Assembly (NCBI RefSeq): GCF_016458235.1
Contig: NZ_JAEMHK010000013.1
Span: 106,035 to 170,034, forward strand
Length of the DNA: 64,000 bases
Direction of reading: 5' to 3'
Source: Geomonas propionica
GTDB taxonomy: Bacteria; Desulfobacterota; Desulfuromonadia; Geobacterales; Geobacteraceae
The notes under the pieces were generated by a model that saw nothing but the letters and a program-made list of their open reading frames with translations, did not search any database and was not told the origin of the DNA. This document shows, one piece after another, positions 50,128 through 59,747 of the stretch. A program made the translations under genes and the position numbers. Position 1 is the stretch's first letter; each line of letters begins with the position of its first letter.

Positions 50128-50523
50128 ATGGCGAGCCCGGCTAAGAAGGTCGTTAAGAAGAAAAAAGAGAGAAAGAATATTCCCACTGGCGTGGCGCACA
50201 TTCAGGCTACGTTCAACAATACCATGATCACCATCACCGACCCGGTCGGTAACGTGGTTGCCTGGTGCACCTCCGGTGCCAAGGGCTTCAAAGGCTCCAG
50301 GAAGAGCACCCCGTTCGCAGCCCAGATGGCTGCTGAGGATGCCGCCAAGAAGGCCCAGGAGCATGGCATGCGCACCATCGAAGTGTACGTGAAGGGTCCC
50401 GGCTCCGGCCGCGAGTCCGCGCTGCGCGCGCTGCAGGCTGCCGGCTTCGCCGTCAGCTTCATCCGCGACGTAACGCCGATTCCGCACAACGGCTGCCGTC
50501 CCCCGAAGAGAAGAAGAGTCTAG
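50128..50523 (+). CDS. rpsK: 30S ribosomal protein S11
   Basis: S11 lines the platform near the mRNA exit. The 131-residue protein has the family blocks [16 protein letters not shown] and [15 protein letters not shown], and ends [12 protein letters not shown]. The lysine-rich N-terminus ([12 protein letters not shown]) is typical. Confidence 0.97.
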   Translation: MASPAKKVVKKKKERKNIPTGVAHIQATFNNTMITITDPVGNVVAWCTSGAKGFKGSRKSTPFAAQMAAEDAAKKAQEHGMRTIEVYVKGPGSGRESALRALQAAGFAVSFIRDVTPIPHNGCRPPKRRRV

Positions 50524-50582
50524 GACCGTATCGACGGACCTGGCGTTACGGAACTATCAGTTAGGATCATAGGAGGTCTTCA

Positions 50583-51209
50583 TTGGCTAGGTATACAGGG
50601 CCCTCATGCAGGCTGTGCAGGCGCGAAGGATCGGAACTTTTTCTTAAAGGCGAGCGTTGCTACACCGACAAGTGCGCCATCAAGAGAAGGAGCTATCCGC
50701 CGGGACAGCACGGGCAGGGTCGCATAAAAGTTTCTGATTACGGTGTTCAGCTGCGCGAAAAACAGAAGGTACGTCGTATCTACGGCATCCTCGAGAACCA
50801 GTTCCGCGGCTACTTCGAGTCCGCAGACCGGATGAAGGGTGTGACCGGCGAAAACCTCCTCTTCCTCCTGGAGAGAAGGCTCGACAACGTCGTCTACCGT
50901 CTCGGTTTCGCCGCTTCGCGCGACGAGGCACGTCAGCTGGTGCGTCACAGCCACTTCACCCTCAACGGGCGTAAGGCCAACATCCCCTCCATGCAGGTGA
51001 AGGCGGGCGATGTGATTCAGCTGCGCGAGAAGAGCCGCAAGATCACTGTGATCGGGGAATCCCTCGAAGCCGTGGTACGCCGCGGTATCCCGCAGTGGCT
51101 CGAACTGGACAAGGATGCCTTCAAGGGCACCGTGAAGACCAGCCCGGTGCGCGAAGACATCACCATGCCGATTCAGGAGCAGTTGATCGTCGAGCTCTAC
51201 TCCAAGTAA
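50583..51209 (+). CDS. rpsD: 30S ribosomal protein S4
   Basis: S4 nucleates 16S folding, affects accuracy and in E. coli represses the alpha operon. The 208-residue protein begins [20 protein letters not shown], with a CRLC pair and further cysteines (C at about 26 and 31), the zinc-finger-bearing form. It contains the S4 domain block [16 protein letters not shown]. The start is TTG at 50583 with AGGAGG upstream. Confidence 0.96.
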   Translation: MARYTGPSCRLCRREGSELFLKGERCYTDKCAIKRRSYPPGQHGQGRIKVSDYGVQLREKQKVRRIYGILENQFRGYFESADRMKGVTGENLLFLLERRLDNVVYRLGFAASRDEARQLVRHSHFTLNGRKANIPSMQVKAGDVIQLREKSRKITVIGESLEAVVRRGIPQWLELDKDAFKGTVKTSPVREDITMPIQEQLIVELYSK

Positions 51210-51242
51210 AGGCTGACCAACAACCGATACAGGGGGATCTAA

Positions 51243-52262
51243 ATGTATAGAAATTGGCGCGATCTGATCAGGCCGAAGAAGCTCCAGGTTGAGACAGAAT
51301 CGCTGACTAATACATACGGCAAGTTCTACGCCGAGCCTTTCGAAAGGGGGTTCGGTACCACCCTCGGAACGGGGCTGCGTAGGGTCCTCATCTCCAGCCT
51401 GCAGGGGGCGGCCATCGTCTCCGTCAAGGCCAAGGGCGTGCTGCACGAATTCTCCGCTGTCCCGGGTGTTACCGAGGACATGACGGATATCATCCTTAAC
51501 CTGAAAGGGGTGCGCCTCAAGGTGCACGGCAACGAGTCCCGGATGATTCGGATCGTGCAGAAGGGTGAAGGGGTGGTCAAGGCGAAGGATATCATCACCG
51601 ACAACAACGTCGAGATCCTGAACCCGGAACATCACATCGCAACCTGCTCCAAGGACGCCAATCTGGAGATGGACCTCATGGTGAAAGTCGGCAAGGGTTA
51701 CGTCCCGGCTGACCGCAACCGTGACGAGAAGGCACCGGTCGGGACCATCCCGATCGACGCGATCTTCTCCCCGGTTCACAAGGTGAACTTCACCGTCACC
51801 AATGCTCGTGTAGGTCAGATCACCGACTACGACAAGCTTACTATCGAAGTCTGGACCGACGGCAGCGTGAAACCGCAGGACGCGGTGGCATACGCTTCCA
51901 AGATCCTCAAGGACCAGCTCTCCATCTTCATCAACTTCGACGAAGATGTGGAGCCCCAGGAGGAGGCGGAGCCGGAAGAAGAGCGCGAGCGCTTCAACGA
52001 GAACCTCTACCGCTCGGTCGACGAGCTGGAGCTCTCGGTTCGCTCCGCCAACTGCCTGAAGAACGCCGGCATCAAGCTGATCGGCGAACTGGTCTCCAGG
52101 ACCGAGGCAGAGATGCTGAAGACCCAGAACTTCGGCAGGAAATCGCTGAACGAAATCAAGGACATCCTGGTCGACATGGGCCTCACCCTCGGCATGAAAC
52201 TGGAAAACTTCCCGGATCCCGAGATCATGAGGCGCCTGCGCGGCGAGCAGAAAGAAGAATAG
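51243..52262 (+). CDS. rpoA: DNA-directed RNA polymerase subunit alpha
   Basis: Alpha dimerises to start RNA polymerase assembly, and its C-terminal domain contacts UP elements and activators. The 339-residue protein has the N-terminal domain with [17 protein letters not shown], an acidic linker around residues 235-255 and the C-terminal domain with [17 protein letters not shown] and [12 protein letters not shown]. It lies between rpsD and rplQ. Confidence 0.98.
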   Translation: MYRNWRDLIRPKKLQVETESLTNTYGKFYAEPFERGFGTTLGTGLRRVLISSLQGAAIVSVKAKGVLHEFSAVPGVTEDMTDIILNLKGVRLKVHGNESRMIRIVQKGEGVVKAKDIITDNNVEILNPEHHIATCSKDANLEMDLMVKVGKGYVPADRNRDEKAPVGTIPIDAIFSPVHKVNFTVTNARVGQITDYDKLTIEVWTDGSVKPQDAVAYASKILKDQLSIFINFDEDVEPQEEAEPEEERERFNENLYRSVDELELSVRSANCLKNAGIKLIGELVSRTEAEMLKTQNFGRKSLNEIKDILVDMGLTLGMKLENFPDPEIMRRLRGEQKEE

Positions 52263-52304
52263 TCCATACGACTTCATTTATAGATCGAAAGGAAGTGAAA
52301 AGAT

Positions 52305-52835
52305 ATGCGTCACAACAGCGCGGGAAGAAGATTAGGTAGGACCACAAGCCATAGGATCGCTATGTTCAGGAACATGGTGACTTCCTTTCTCCAGCACGAA
52401 AAGATCACCACGACCGATGCCAAGGCGAAGGAGCTCCGCTCCATCGCCGAGAAGATGATCACCCTGGGCAAGAAGGGCGACCTTCACGCCACCAGGCAGG
52501 CAGCGGCCTACATCCGCGACAAAAAAGTCGTGACCAAGCTTTTCACCGAGATCGCACCGCGTTACGCAGAGCGTCCCGGCGGCTACACCAGGATCATCAA
52601 GCTCGGCATCCGCCCGGGCGACACCGCTCCGGTGTCCGTGATCGAGTTGGTCGAAGCTGAGATGACTCCGAAGAAAGCCGCCAAGCCGGCTGCTAAGGCT
52701 GCCAAGGCCAAGGCTCCCAAGGCTGCTCCGGCAGTCGAGGCAGCTCCGGCTGCTGAAGAGGCCGCGGTTGTGGAAGAGGCACCGGTAGCAGAAGCGCCGG
52801 CAGCTGAGGCCACCGAGGAAAAAACCGAGGCGTAA
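52305..52835 (+). CDS. rplQ: 50S ribosomal protein L17 with an extended alanine-rich tail
   Basis: L17 lies at the tunnel exit of the large subunit. Residues 1 to about 118 are the normal L17 fold, beginning [17 protein letters not shown] and including GLHATR-like and [16 protein letters not shown] blocks. The remaining 55-60 residues form an unusual tail: first lysine/alanine-rich, then alanine/glutamate/proline-rich and acidic, ending EEKTEA. The tail is low-complexity and probably disordered. Last gene of the ribosomal array, followed by a strong terminator. Confidence 0.96.
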   Translation: MRHNSAGRRLGRTTSHRIAMFRNMVTSFLQHEKITTTDAKAKELRSIAEKMITLGKKGDLHATRQAAAYIRDKKVVTKLFTEIAPRYAERPGGYTRIIKLGIRPGDTAPVSVIELVEAEMTPKKAAKPAAKAAKAKAPKAAPAVEAAPAAEEAAVVEEAPVAEAPAAEATEEKTEA

Positions 52836-52862
52836 TTGCCCACGGTTGCAAAGAGTGAAGAA

Positions 52863-52892
52863 GGGACACGGGAAACCGTGTCCCTTTTTTTT
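52863..52892 (+). terminator. Strong intrinsic terminator of the ribosomal array
   Basis: GGGACACGG pairs with CCGTGTCCC around a GAAA-type tetraloop and is followed by eight T (52885-52892). This is the clearest terminator in the window and ends the S10-spc-alpha series. Confidence 0.92.
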
Positions 52893-53060
52893 GTTCAGCC
52901 GTGAATTCGGAGCCAGATTTGTGTTCTCTCGGAGTGAGGCAAGAGGTCTACGTTAGGGGGGATTTGCCTCTGATACATCCTTTGGTCATTGGTTCTAGAA
53001 CAGGGCAGGGGGGAGCGGGCCTTTCCCCCATCTAACCTCCCGACCCGCCCGCCTTTCCCC

Positions 53061-53090
53061 TTTACATTAAAACCCCCTCTCTGATAAGAT
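53061..53090 (+). promoter_or_regulatory. Candidate promoter of smc
   Basis: TTTACA (53061-53066), 18-bp spacer, TAAGAT (53085-53090). Transcription would begin within a few bases of the smc ATG at 53100. Confidence 0.5.
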
Positions 53091-53099
53091 GCGCTGCTC

Positions 53100-56000
53100 A
53101 TGAAAATCAAAAGACTCGAAATCCACGGATTCAAATCCTTTCAAGATAAGGCTGTTCTGGACTTCAACCAGCCCATCACCGGCGTGGTCGGTCCCAACGG
53201 CTGCGGCAAGTCCAACGTGGTCGACGCGATCCGCTGGGTCATGGGGGAGCAGTCCGCCAAGAACCTGCGCGGCAAGTCGATGGAAGACATCATCTTCAAC
53301 GGCACCGAGTTCAGAAAGCCCCTCGGCATGGCCGAAGTCTCCCTCTTCTTCTCCACCGAGGACGGTCGCGTCCCCGCCAAGTACCTGAACTTCTCCGAGA
53401 TCCAGGTCACCCGCCGACTCTACCGCGACGGCGAGAGCGACTATCTCCTGAACAAGACCCCCTGCCGTCTGCTCGATATCGCCGAGCTGTTCATGGACAC
53501 CGGCATCGGAGCCAAGGCCTACTCCATCATCGAGCAGGGCAAGATCGGCATGATCCTGCACGCCAAGCCCGAGGAGCGCCGCTTCCTGATAGAGGAAGCC
53601 GCCGGGGTCACCAAGTTCAAAGCGCGCAAGGTCGTCGCCATGAAGAAGATGGAGGCGACCCGCCAGAATCTCCTGCGCATCGGCGATATCGTCTCCGAGA
53701 TCAAGCGCCAGATGAACGGTTTGCAGCGCCAGGCCAAGAAGGCGGAGCGCTTCCGCGAGGTCAGGCAGGAACTCAAGGAGATCGAACTCCTCTTTGCCGC
53801 CAAGGGGTACGCGGGGGTGGAGAAGGATCGAAACGGCCTGGAGCGCGAGATAGCCGAGCTTGAGTCGAAGCTCGTGGACGTGACAGCCAAACTCAGCGAC
53901 GCCGAGCTCTCCGTCGAGGAAAAGCGGCTCACCCTGTTGGAGACCGAGCGCCAGCTGACCGCCGCACAGGAGGAGATCTTCCGCTGGAAGAGTGAGTTGC
54001 AGGGGGGCGAAAACCGCCTGGAATTCCAGCGCAAGGAACTGGTCAACCTGGAGCGCCACGGTGCCCGGTTCCAGGAGGAACTCCAGGGGCTGCGCGACCA
54101 GCTCGCCAGTTCAGAGAAAGAGATCGTGGCGTTGCAGGCGCAGCGAGTCTCGCTGCAGGAAGAACTCACGCGCGAGAGCGAGTCGCTCGAGCACCGCGAG
54201 GCGCTCCTCGAGGAGATGGCCGCCGGCGAGGCCGGCGTCACCCGCGAGCTGGACGAATCCAGGCGCGCCATGTTCGCAGCCCTCTCCGAAGGAGCCCAGG
54301 CTGCCAACCAGCACGCCGGGGCGCAGAAGCGGCTGGCAGGCCTTGCGGACCGGCTGCAGGCGAGCCAGAGAGAGCGCGTCCTTTTGGGGGAGCGGCTCTT
54401 CGAGGCGAACGCCAAGGTCGATGCCCTGAAGCAGGAGCGCGAGCAGCTTGCCCGGGACAAGGCGCTGACTGACGAAGAACTGACCATGGCTGGCAGCCGG
54501 GAAGCCGAGCTGAAGCACGCGCAGGAAGCGGGGGACAAGTTGTTGCAGCAGCGCCGTGACCAGCTCTCCGCCGCGGCATCCCGCCTGAAGTCGCTCCAGG
54601 AGCTGGAGGCGCAGTTCGCCGGGTACGGCCAGGGGGTGCGCAACCTGCTCCTCGCCGAGCCCTTCAAGAACGCCTCCCTCACCATGATCGCGGACGCGCT
54701 CGAGGTTGAAGAGGAATTCGAGGTGGCCTTGGAGGCCGTCCTCGGTGACCGGTTGCAGTATCTCCTCTGTGAATCTTCCACGACCGCGCTGGACGCAGTG
54801 GCGCATCTCAAGGGAAGCGCCGGTGGCCGCTGCAGTTTCGTTACTGCGCCTCCCTGGCGCCAGCAGGCCAAGGAGACCCCGGCGGGGGCGGCGCCGCTTT
54901 GGGAGCGGGTCACCGTGCCCACACAGCATGCCCACCTGGTGGAGCCGCTTCTTACCGGAGCCTATCTCGCCCGCGACCTGAACCACGCCCTGGAGCTCGC
55001 CGCCTCGTTCCCTGCCTCGACCTTCGTCACGCTGGAGGGCGACCTCGCCCACGGCGGTGGTATCGTGAACGGCGGTTCGCCGGAGCCGGCTCAGCAGGGG
55101 GTCATCCACAAAAAGAGGGAGATCAAGGCGCTGGGCGCCGATGTTGAGCGTCTCGAAGCCGAGGTCCAGGAGTTGGCCGCGGCGCGCGACAAGAGGAAAG
55201 GGGAGATCGCCGAGGCCGAGGCGCACCGCGTTGAGTTGCGCCAGACCCTGCATCGCCTCGATATCCGGATCGTGAACGCGGAGAAGGACCTGCAGACCGC
55301 GCTCTCCGAGTGCCGCCGCATCGAGGAAAACGGGGCGGTGCGCGAGGCTGAAGAAGAGCAGCTGGCCGAAGAGCAGTCACTTGTCTCCGGCGAGTTGGCC
55401 CAGGCCGATGTGAAAAGGGCACAGGCCGAGGAACGCAAGGCTGCCCTGGAAAAGACCGTTGAAGCTTTGCAGGGGCGCCTTGAAGGATCCCGTTTCGAGA
55501 TGGAAGAGGCGCGCGAGATGGTCACCTCCATGAAGGTGCGCGTCGCAGCGCTCCGTGAAAAGGGGGAGTCTACCGAGCGGGCGTTGCGCCGCGTTGAGGG
55601 GCTGTGCACCGACCTCGCCAACCGCATCACGTCCCGCACCACGGAACTGGAAGGTTCCGGCGACGAGCGCACCCGCCTCTTGGCCGCGATAGCTGAAGGT
55701 GAGGAGGCGCTGCGCGCAGTGGCCAAGCAGCAACTGGCGAGCGAGCAGGCGCTTCTGCAGGTGAAGGACAGGTACGAGGCCGAAGCCGCCAAGGTTCAAG
55801 AGGAAGAGGCGCTGCTGAAAGGGATGCGCGCCGATGCCGTCGCCGTGAGGGAGCAGTTGAACGCCAAAAGCCTGCGCCTCACCGAGGTGAGCATGCGGCT
55901 CTCCCACTTGGAGGAGACCCTCAAGGAGAAGCACCGCATGGAGATCGCCGATGCGCTGCTCAACTACTCCAAGGTGGAGTGGGACGAGTTTGAAAGCAAC

Positions 56001-56633
56001 AAGCGCCAGGCGGAGCTGCAGAAGATCATCAACGAGATGGGCGAAGTGAACCTCATGGCCATCGAGGAGTTTAAGGAGATGGAGGAGCGCTTCTCTTTCC
56101 TCTCGAGCCAAAAGGATGACCTCGAGGAGTCGATGAACGCCTTGCAGAAGGCGATCCAGCGCATCAACCGCACCACGAGAAAGCGTTTCCTGGAGACCTT
56201 CCAACTGGTGAACGAGAAATTCCAGCAGATCTTCCCGCGTCTGTTCTGCGGCGGGCACGCCGAGTTGCGCCTGACCGACGAGGAGGATCTGCTCAATACC
56301 GGTATGGAGATCGTGGTGCAGCCTCCGGGCAAGAAGCTGCAGAACGTGTCGCTTTTGTCGGGTGGCGAGAAGGCGCTGACCGCGGTCGCGCTCATCTTCT
56401 CCATCTTTTTGATCAAACCGTCGCCGTTTTGTCTGCTGGACGAGGTCGACGCGCCGCTCGACGACGCCAACATCGGCCGGTTCAACGACATGGTGCGCGA
56501 GATGAGCGCCAACTCGCAGTTCATCATCATCACCCACAACCGTGCCACTATGGCCGTTGCGGACACCCTGTACGGCGTCACCATGGAAGAGCCCGGGGTT
56601 TCCAAGCTGGTGTCCGTGCGCCTGAACCGCTAA
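53100..56633 (+). CDS. smc: Chromosome segregation protein SMC
   Basis: SMC is the ATPase that compacts and separates the chromosome with ScpA and ScpB (not in this window). The 1177-residue protein has Walker A GPNGCGKSN (31-39), two long coiled coils, a hinge at roughly 510-670, the ABC signature LLSGGEKALTAVAL near 1085 and Walker B FCLLDEVDAPLDD near 1110. Length is normal. The ATG at 53100 has no recognisable ribosome site, and the likely promoter lies almost directly upstream, so the mRNA may be leaderless. A roadblock-like gene and ftsY follow. Confidence 0.97.
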   Translation: MKIKRLEIHGFKSFQDKAVLDFNQPITGVVGPNGCGKSNVVDAIRWVMGEQSAKNLRGKSMEDIIFNGTEFRKPLGMAEVSLFFSTEDGRVPAKYLNFSEIQVTRRLYRDGESDYLLNKTPCRLLDIAELFMDTGIGAKAYSIIEQGKIGMILHAKPEERRFLIEEAAGVTKFKARKVVAMKKMEATRQNLLRIGDIVSEIKRQMNGLQRQAKKAERFREVRQELKEIELLFAAKGYAGVEKDRNGLEREIAELESKLVDVTAKLSDAELSVEEKRLTLLETERQLTAAQEEIFRWKSELQGGENRLEFQRKELVNLERHGARFQEELQGLRDQLASSEKEIVALQAQRVSLQEELTRESESLEHREALLEEMAAGEAGVTRELDESRRAMFAALSEGAQAANQHAGAQKRLAGLADRLQASQRERVLLGERLFEANAKVDALKQEREQLARDKALTDEELTMAGSREAELKHAQEAGDKLLQQRRDQLSAAASRLKSLQELEAQFAGYGQGVRNLLLAEPFKNASLTMIADALEVEEEFEVALEAVLGDRLQYLLCESSTTALDAVAHLKGSAGGRCSFVTAPPWRQQAKETPAGAAPLWERVTVPTQHAHLVEPLLTGAYLARDLNHALELAASFPASTFVTLEGDLAHGGGIVNGGSPEPAQQGVIHKKREIKALGADVERLEAEVQELAAARDKRKGEIAEAEAHRVELRQTLHRLDIRIVNAEKDLQTALSECRRIEENGAVREAEEEQLAEEQSLVSGELAQADVKRAQAEERKAALEKTVEALQGRLEGSRFEMEEAREMVTSMKVRVAALREKGESTERALRRVEGLCTDLANRITSRTTELEGSGDERTRLLAAIAEGEEALRAVAKQQLASEQALLQVKDRYEAEAAKVQEEEALLKGMRADAVAVREQLNAKSLRLTEVSMRLSHLEETLKEKHRMEIADALLNYSKVEWDEFESNKRQAELQKIINEMGEVNLMAIEEFKEMEERFSFLSSQKDDLEESMNALQKAIQRINRTTRKRFLETFQLVNEKFQQIFPRLFCGGHAELRLTDEEDLLNTGMEIVVQPPGKKLQNVSLLSGGEKALTAVALIFSIFLIKPSPFCLLDEVDAPLDDANIGRFNDMVREMSANSQFIIITHNRATMAVADTLYGVTMEEPGVSKLVSVRLNR

Positions 56634-56757
56634 AAGAAAGACGGCCTGCTGTAGGGGCGGATAATCATTCGCCCAGCACATGCCCCTCTTTTCACTGCGA
56701 GAAGTGAGGGGGGCGTTACCAAGACTAAGGACGCATTTTTTGCCGTAGGAGCTTGAC

Positions 56758-57117
56758 GTGCCCTTCAAGAGACTGTTGACTACATTGGTTGAATCCGTGC
56801 CCGGTGGCAGTGGCGCCATCTTGGCTGACTGGGAAGGGGAAGCCGTCGAGCAATTTTCCCATGGCGACCCCTTCGAAATGAAGGTAACCGCCGCCCATTG
56901 GGGCATCGTCCTTACCCTGCTCAAAGGGGTGCACGAGAAGTTTTCAGCCGGAGGCGTCCGGGAAGCCGTCGTCAGCACCGAGGAGCAATACGTTGTCGTG
57001 GGGGCCGTCGGCGACGACTATGCCCTGGTGATGACCATGGACCGCCAAGCCCTGCCGCTGCTGGCCCTGAAGAGGTTCCGGGACACCGTGCAGCTTCTGC
57101 ATAAGGAGATTTATTAA
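56758..57117 (+). CDS. Small roadblock/LC7-like protein
   Basis: A 119-residue protein not seen in the usual smc-ftsY pair. It begins MPFKRLLTTLVESVPGGSGA, and the pattern of a short helix, a strand (AILADWEGEAVEQF), a long helix, then YVVVGAVGDDYALVMTMD and a final helix matches the roadblock/LC7 fold (MglB-like GTPase regulators). The assignment is by pattern and is moderate at best. The start is GTG at 56758, with GGAG 7 nt upstream. Its stop overlaps the ftsY ATG (TAATG), so it is translationally coupled to ftsY, itself a GTPase. A role towards FtsY is only a guess. Confidence 0.6.
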   Translation: MPFKRLLTTLVESVPGGSGAILADWEGEAVEQFSHGDPFEMKVTAAHWGIVLTLLKGVHEKFSAGGVREAVVSTEEQYVVVGAVGDDYALVMTMDRQALPLLALKRFRDTVQLLHKEIY

Positions 57118-58331
57118 TGGCCGAGGAAAACAAGAGCTTTTTCAAAGGTCTTTTTAAAAAGCTCGGGATCGGTGCGGCTGAGGAGCCTGCCGAGACTCCC
57201 GAGGAACAACCGTCCCAAGGAGTGGAGCAGCAGGAGCCGCAGCAAGAGGCTCCCACCTCGCTACAACCTCCCGTTGCCGAACCTCCGGCACCGGCGCAGT
57301 CTGCTCAGCCTGTCCTCACGCCTGTCCCCGAGCCTCCCGCTCCGGCCCCGCGTCAACTGTGGACCGAGCCCGCCGCCCCGGCGCCCGCCCCGGTCTCCGA
57401 ACCTGCCGAACAGGCGAAACCCAGCTTCTTCGACCGCCTCAAGCGCAGCCTCAGCAAGACCCACGAGACCATCATCGGTCGGGTCGACACCCTTTTGCTC
57501 GGCAAGAAGGAGATCGACACCGATACCCTCGAGGAACTGGAAGAGATTCTGATCACCGCTGACCTCGGCGTGAAGACCACTGTCGACCTGATCCGCACCC
57601 TGGAGCAGCGCCTCAAGCGCGACGAGCTGCAGGACGGTGCCGCGCTGAAGAGGGCGTTGAAGGAAGAGATTCAGCTGCGCCTCCTGGAGCATCATGCGCC
57701 TCTCGTGGTGACCGGCAAGAAGCCCTTCGTCATCATGGTTATCGGCGTGAACGGCGTGGGCAAGACCACCACCATCGGCAAGTTGGCCGCACGCTACGCC
57801 GGTGAAGGACAGAAGGTCCTCTTGGCCGCCGCCGACACCTTCCGTGCTGCCGCCGCTGAGCAGTTGGAGACCTGGGCCAAGCGCGTCGGGGCCGACATCG
57901 TGCGCCACAAGGAAGGGGCCGACCCCTCCGCAGTGGTTTTCGATGCCTGTAAAGCGGCTATCGCGCGCGGCACCGATGTCCTGATCATCGACACCGCCGG
58001 CCGCATGCACACCAAGGTCAACCTGATGGAGGAGATGAAGAAGATCCGCCGGGTCCTCACCCGCGAGATCCCGGACGGGCCGCACGAAACGCTGCTGGTC
58101 CTTGACGCCGCAACCGGGCAGAACGCGCTCTCCCAGGCGAAGCTCTTCAAGGAGGCGGCTGACGTCACTGGGGTGGTGCTGACTAAGCTCGACGGTAGCG
58201 CCAAAGGGGGGATCGTTGTTGCGGTAAGTCATGAATACGCTCTCCCGGTCAGATTCATTGGCGTGGGGGAGTCCGTGGAAGACCTTCGGGCCTTCGATCC
58301 GGTCCAGTTTGTAGACGCGCTTTTCCAATGA
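57117..58331 (+). CDS. ftsY: Signal recognition particle receptor FtsY
   Basis: FtsY docks SRP-ribosome complexes at the membrane. The 404-residue protein has a glutamate, glutamine and proline-rich N-terminal A domain (about 20-100). The NG GTPase domain has the P loop GVNGVGKTTTIGKLA near 211, DTAGR near 291 and TKLDGSAKGG near 356. The ATG overlaps the stop of the roadblock-like gene by one base. Confidence 0.97.
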   Translation: MAEENKSFFKGLFKKLGIGAAEEPAETPEEQPSQGVEQQEPQQEAPTSLQPPVAEPPAPAQSAQPVLTPVPEPPAPAPRQLWTEPAAPAPAPVSEPAEQAKPSFFDRLKRSLSKTHETIIGRVDTLLLGKKEIDTDTLEELEEILITADLGVKTTVDLIRTLEQRLKRDELQDGAALKRALKEEIQLRLLEHHAPLVVTGKKPFVIMVIGVNGVGKTTTIGKLAARYAGEGQKVLLAAADTFRAAAAEQLETWAKRVGADIVRHKEGADPSAVVFDACKAAIARGTDVLIIDTAGRMHTKVNLMEEMKKIRRVLTREIPDGPHETLLVLDAATGQNALSQAKLFKEAADVTGVVLTKLDGSAKGGIVVAVSHEYALPVRFIGVGESVEDLRAFDPVQFVDALFQ

Positions 58332-58336
58332 TAGCC

Positions 58337-58365
58337 TTGACTTTTGGGTACTTATCGCATATGAT
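58337..58365 (+). promoter_or_regulatory. Promoter for zapB-zapA
   Basis: TTGACT (58337-58342), 17-bp spacer, TATGAT (58360-58365), just after the ftsY stop and about 20 bp before the zapB ATG. Confidence 0.7.
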
Positions 58366-58386
58366 TTTGCCGCAAAAGGTGAAATA

Positions 58387-58563
58387 ATGAGTGCTGAGCT
58401 GTTTAATGAGCTTGAAGGGCGGATAAATTCTCTAATTAATGTCGTGGGAGAGTTGAGGCTTGAGAACGACAAACTGAAAAAAGAGAATTCCCGACTTCAT
58501 GAAGAAAGGGTCGGTTTCAAGGCCCGCATAGATGAAATATTGAAAAAGTTGGAAGGGGTCTGA
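58387..58563 (+). CDS. zapB: ZapB-like cell division coiled-coil protein
   Basis: A 58-residue, entirely helical protein beginning MSAELFNELEGRINSLINVV, with leucine and hydrophobic heptads followed by lysine/glutamate-rich sequence. Small size, coiled coil and position 4 bp before zapA fit ZapB, which joins FtsZ rings through ZapA. Its sequence is short and low in information, so the name leans on context. An AAGGTGA site precedes the ATG. Confidence 0.75.
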   Translation: MSAELFNELEGRINSLINVVGELRLENDKLKKENSRLHEERVGFKARIDEILKKLEGV

Positions 58564-58567
58564 CCGC

Positions 58568-58849
58568 TTGATCGCCACGCACAGCATCAGGGTCCTGGGG
58601 CGAGAACTCCAGGTAAAGAGCGTTGCGACACCGGAGCACGTGGCGCAAGTAGAGGCTCTGGTCAACGAGAAGCTGGCGGAGGCGGAAGCCAAGGTCAGTG
58701 GTGCAGATACCCAACTGGTAGTGATTCTGGCGTTGATGAATTTGGCTGAAGCCTGCCTGGACGCCCGGAAGCAATTGGAAGAAGAGCAGCGCACCTGCAG
58801 CGAGCGGGTCGCGGGGCTTATAGAACGGCTGGACCGGCAACGGCTTTAG
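58568..58849 (+). CDS. zapA: Cell division protein ZapA
   Basis: ZapA binds and bundles FtsZ filaments at midcell. The 93-residue protein has the ZapA globular head (HSIRVLGRELQVKS) followed by the coiled coil (NLAEACLDARKQLEEEQ). The start is TTG at 58568, 4 bp after the zapB stop. A 316-bp structured gap separates it from fthC. Confidence 0.88.
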   Translation: MIATHSIRVLGRELQVKSVATPEHVAQVEALVNEKLAEAEAKVSGADTQLVVILALMNLAEACLDARKQLEEEQRTCSERVAGLIERLDRQRL

Positions 58850-59165
58850 AGTTTCAGGTCTCTTGCGGGAGATTCAACATATAGCTGACTGGTTGTACGG
58901 TTGCAAAGCTTTGCCAGAACCTAGCGTGGAGAAGCTGTTTCTCCCCGTTTGCTGATAGTAGCCTAAGACGTTAAGCAGCATGTCCAGGGTTTAATGGCTG
59001 CATTTACATAAAGTTCAAATTTGGCGCTTCATTTGAACGCGGCCCACTCTATCAAAACCTGTCAACGCAACACCCGTCACACCCATCAGTACTCCCCCAC
59101 CAGAGCACCTGTCTCAACGGGCGGCCTGCCGTCCATCTTCTAAAAAACAATGGAATAAAAACGTT
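58850..59165 (+). other. Structured non-coding gap between zapA and fthC
   Basis: A 316-bp gap with several hairpins: GGAGAA/TTTCTCC near 58930, GTTCAAAT/ATTTGAAC near 59015-59037 and the palindrome GCAAAGCTTTGC near 58905. In many proteobacteria this position holds 6S RNA (ssrS). I could not fit the long closing stem of 6S, so I leave it as an unassigned candidate RNA. Confidence 0.35.
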
Positions 59166-59747
59166 ATGCCCAAGCGTGCCCATAGAGCCGCGACCCTTGC
59201 CCGACGCCGCGAGCTGTCCAAGCCGCAGGTGGCGTCGCTAAGCCTGGCACTGCAGCAGCGTTTCCTGAGCCTGCCCGAGTATCAGGCCGCCAGGACGCTG
59301 GTGCTGTATGCGCCGATCCACCACGAAGTGGACACCGCGGCGATCGCTGTTGCGGCCTTGGCATCCGGAAAGAAGTTGCTCTACCCGGCGGTGGTGGGGG
59401 ACGATTTGAAGTTTTGTCAGGTGGCGGCTCTCACGGAGCTGGCACCGGGCAGGTATGGCATTCCCGAGCCGGCAGGGGAGGGGTGCAATCCGGCGCAGGC
59501 GGACCTCATCGTGGTACCGGGAGTGGCCTTCGATCTATGCGGGCGCCGCATCGGTTACGGCAAAGGGTATTATGACAGGTCGCTGCACCGTCTGGAAGGA
59601 AGCGGGAAGCTGGTGGCATTTTGCTACGACTTCCAACTGCTTCAGGAGATAGCCGGCGAGCCGCACGACGTGACGATGGATTTGATCGTCACCGAGAGTC
59701 GGGTGGTTCGCGTTAATAAACATATATGTGAGGGGGAGCAACGGTGA
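59166..59747 (+). CDS. fthC: 5-formyltetrahydrofolate cyclo-ligase
   Basis: This enzyme converts 5-formyl-THF to 5,10-methenyl-THF with ATP. The 193-residue protein has the family block [15 protein letters not shown] and the upstream [11 protein letters not shown], with an N-terminal basic region. The family member next to zapA is often called ygfA. Its stop overlaps the rny start by 4 bp. Confidence 0.92.
   Translation: MPKRAHRAATLARRRELSKPQVASLSLALQQRFLSLPEYQAARTLVLYAPIHHEVDTAAIAVAALASGKKLLYPAVVGDDLKFCQVAALTELAPGRYGIPEPAGEGCNPAQADLIVVPGVAFDLCGRRIGYGKGYYDRSLHRLEGSGKLVAFCYDFQLLQEIAGEPHDVTMDLIVTESRVVRVNKHICEGEQR

Noticed and set aside
58850..59165. Firm call of 6S RNA
   Set aside because: The position fits, but I could not form the closing stem or central bubble of 6S; left as a candidate only.
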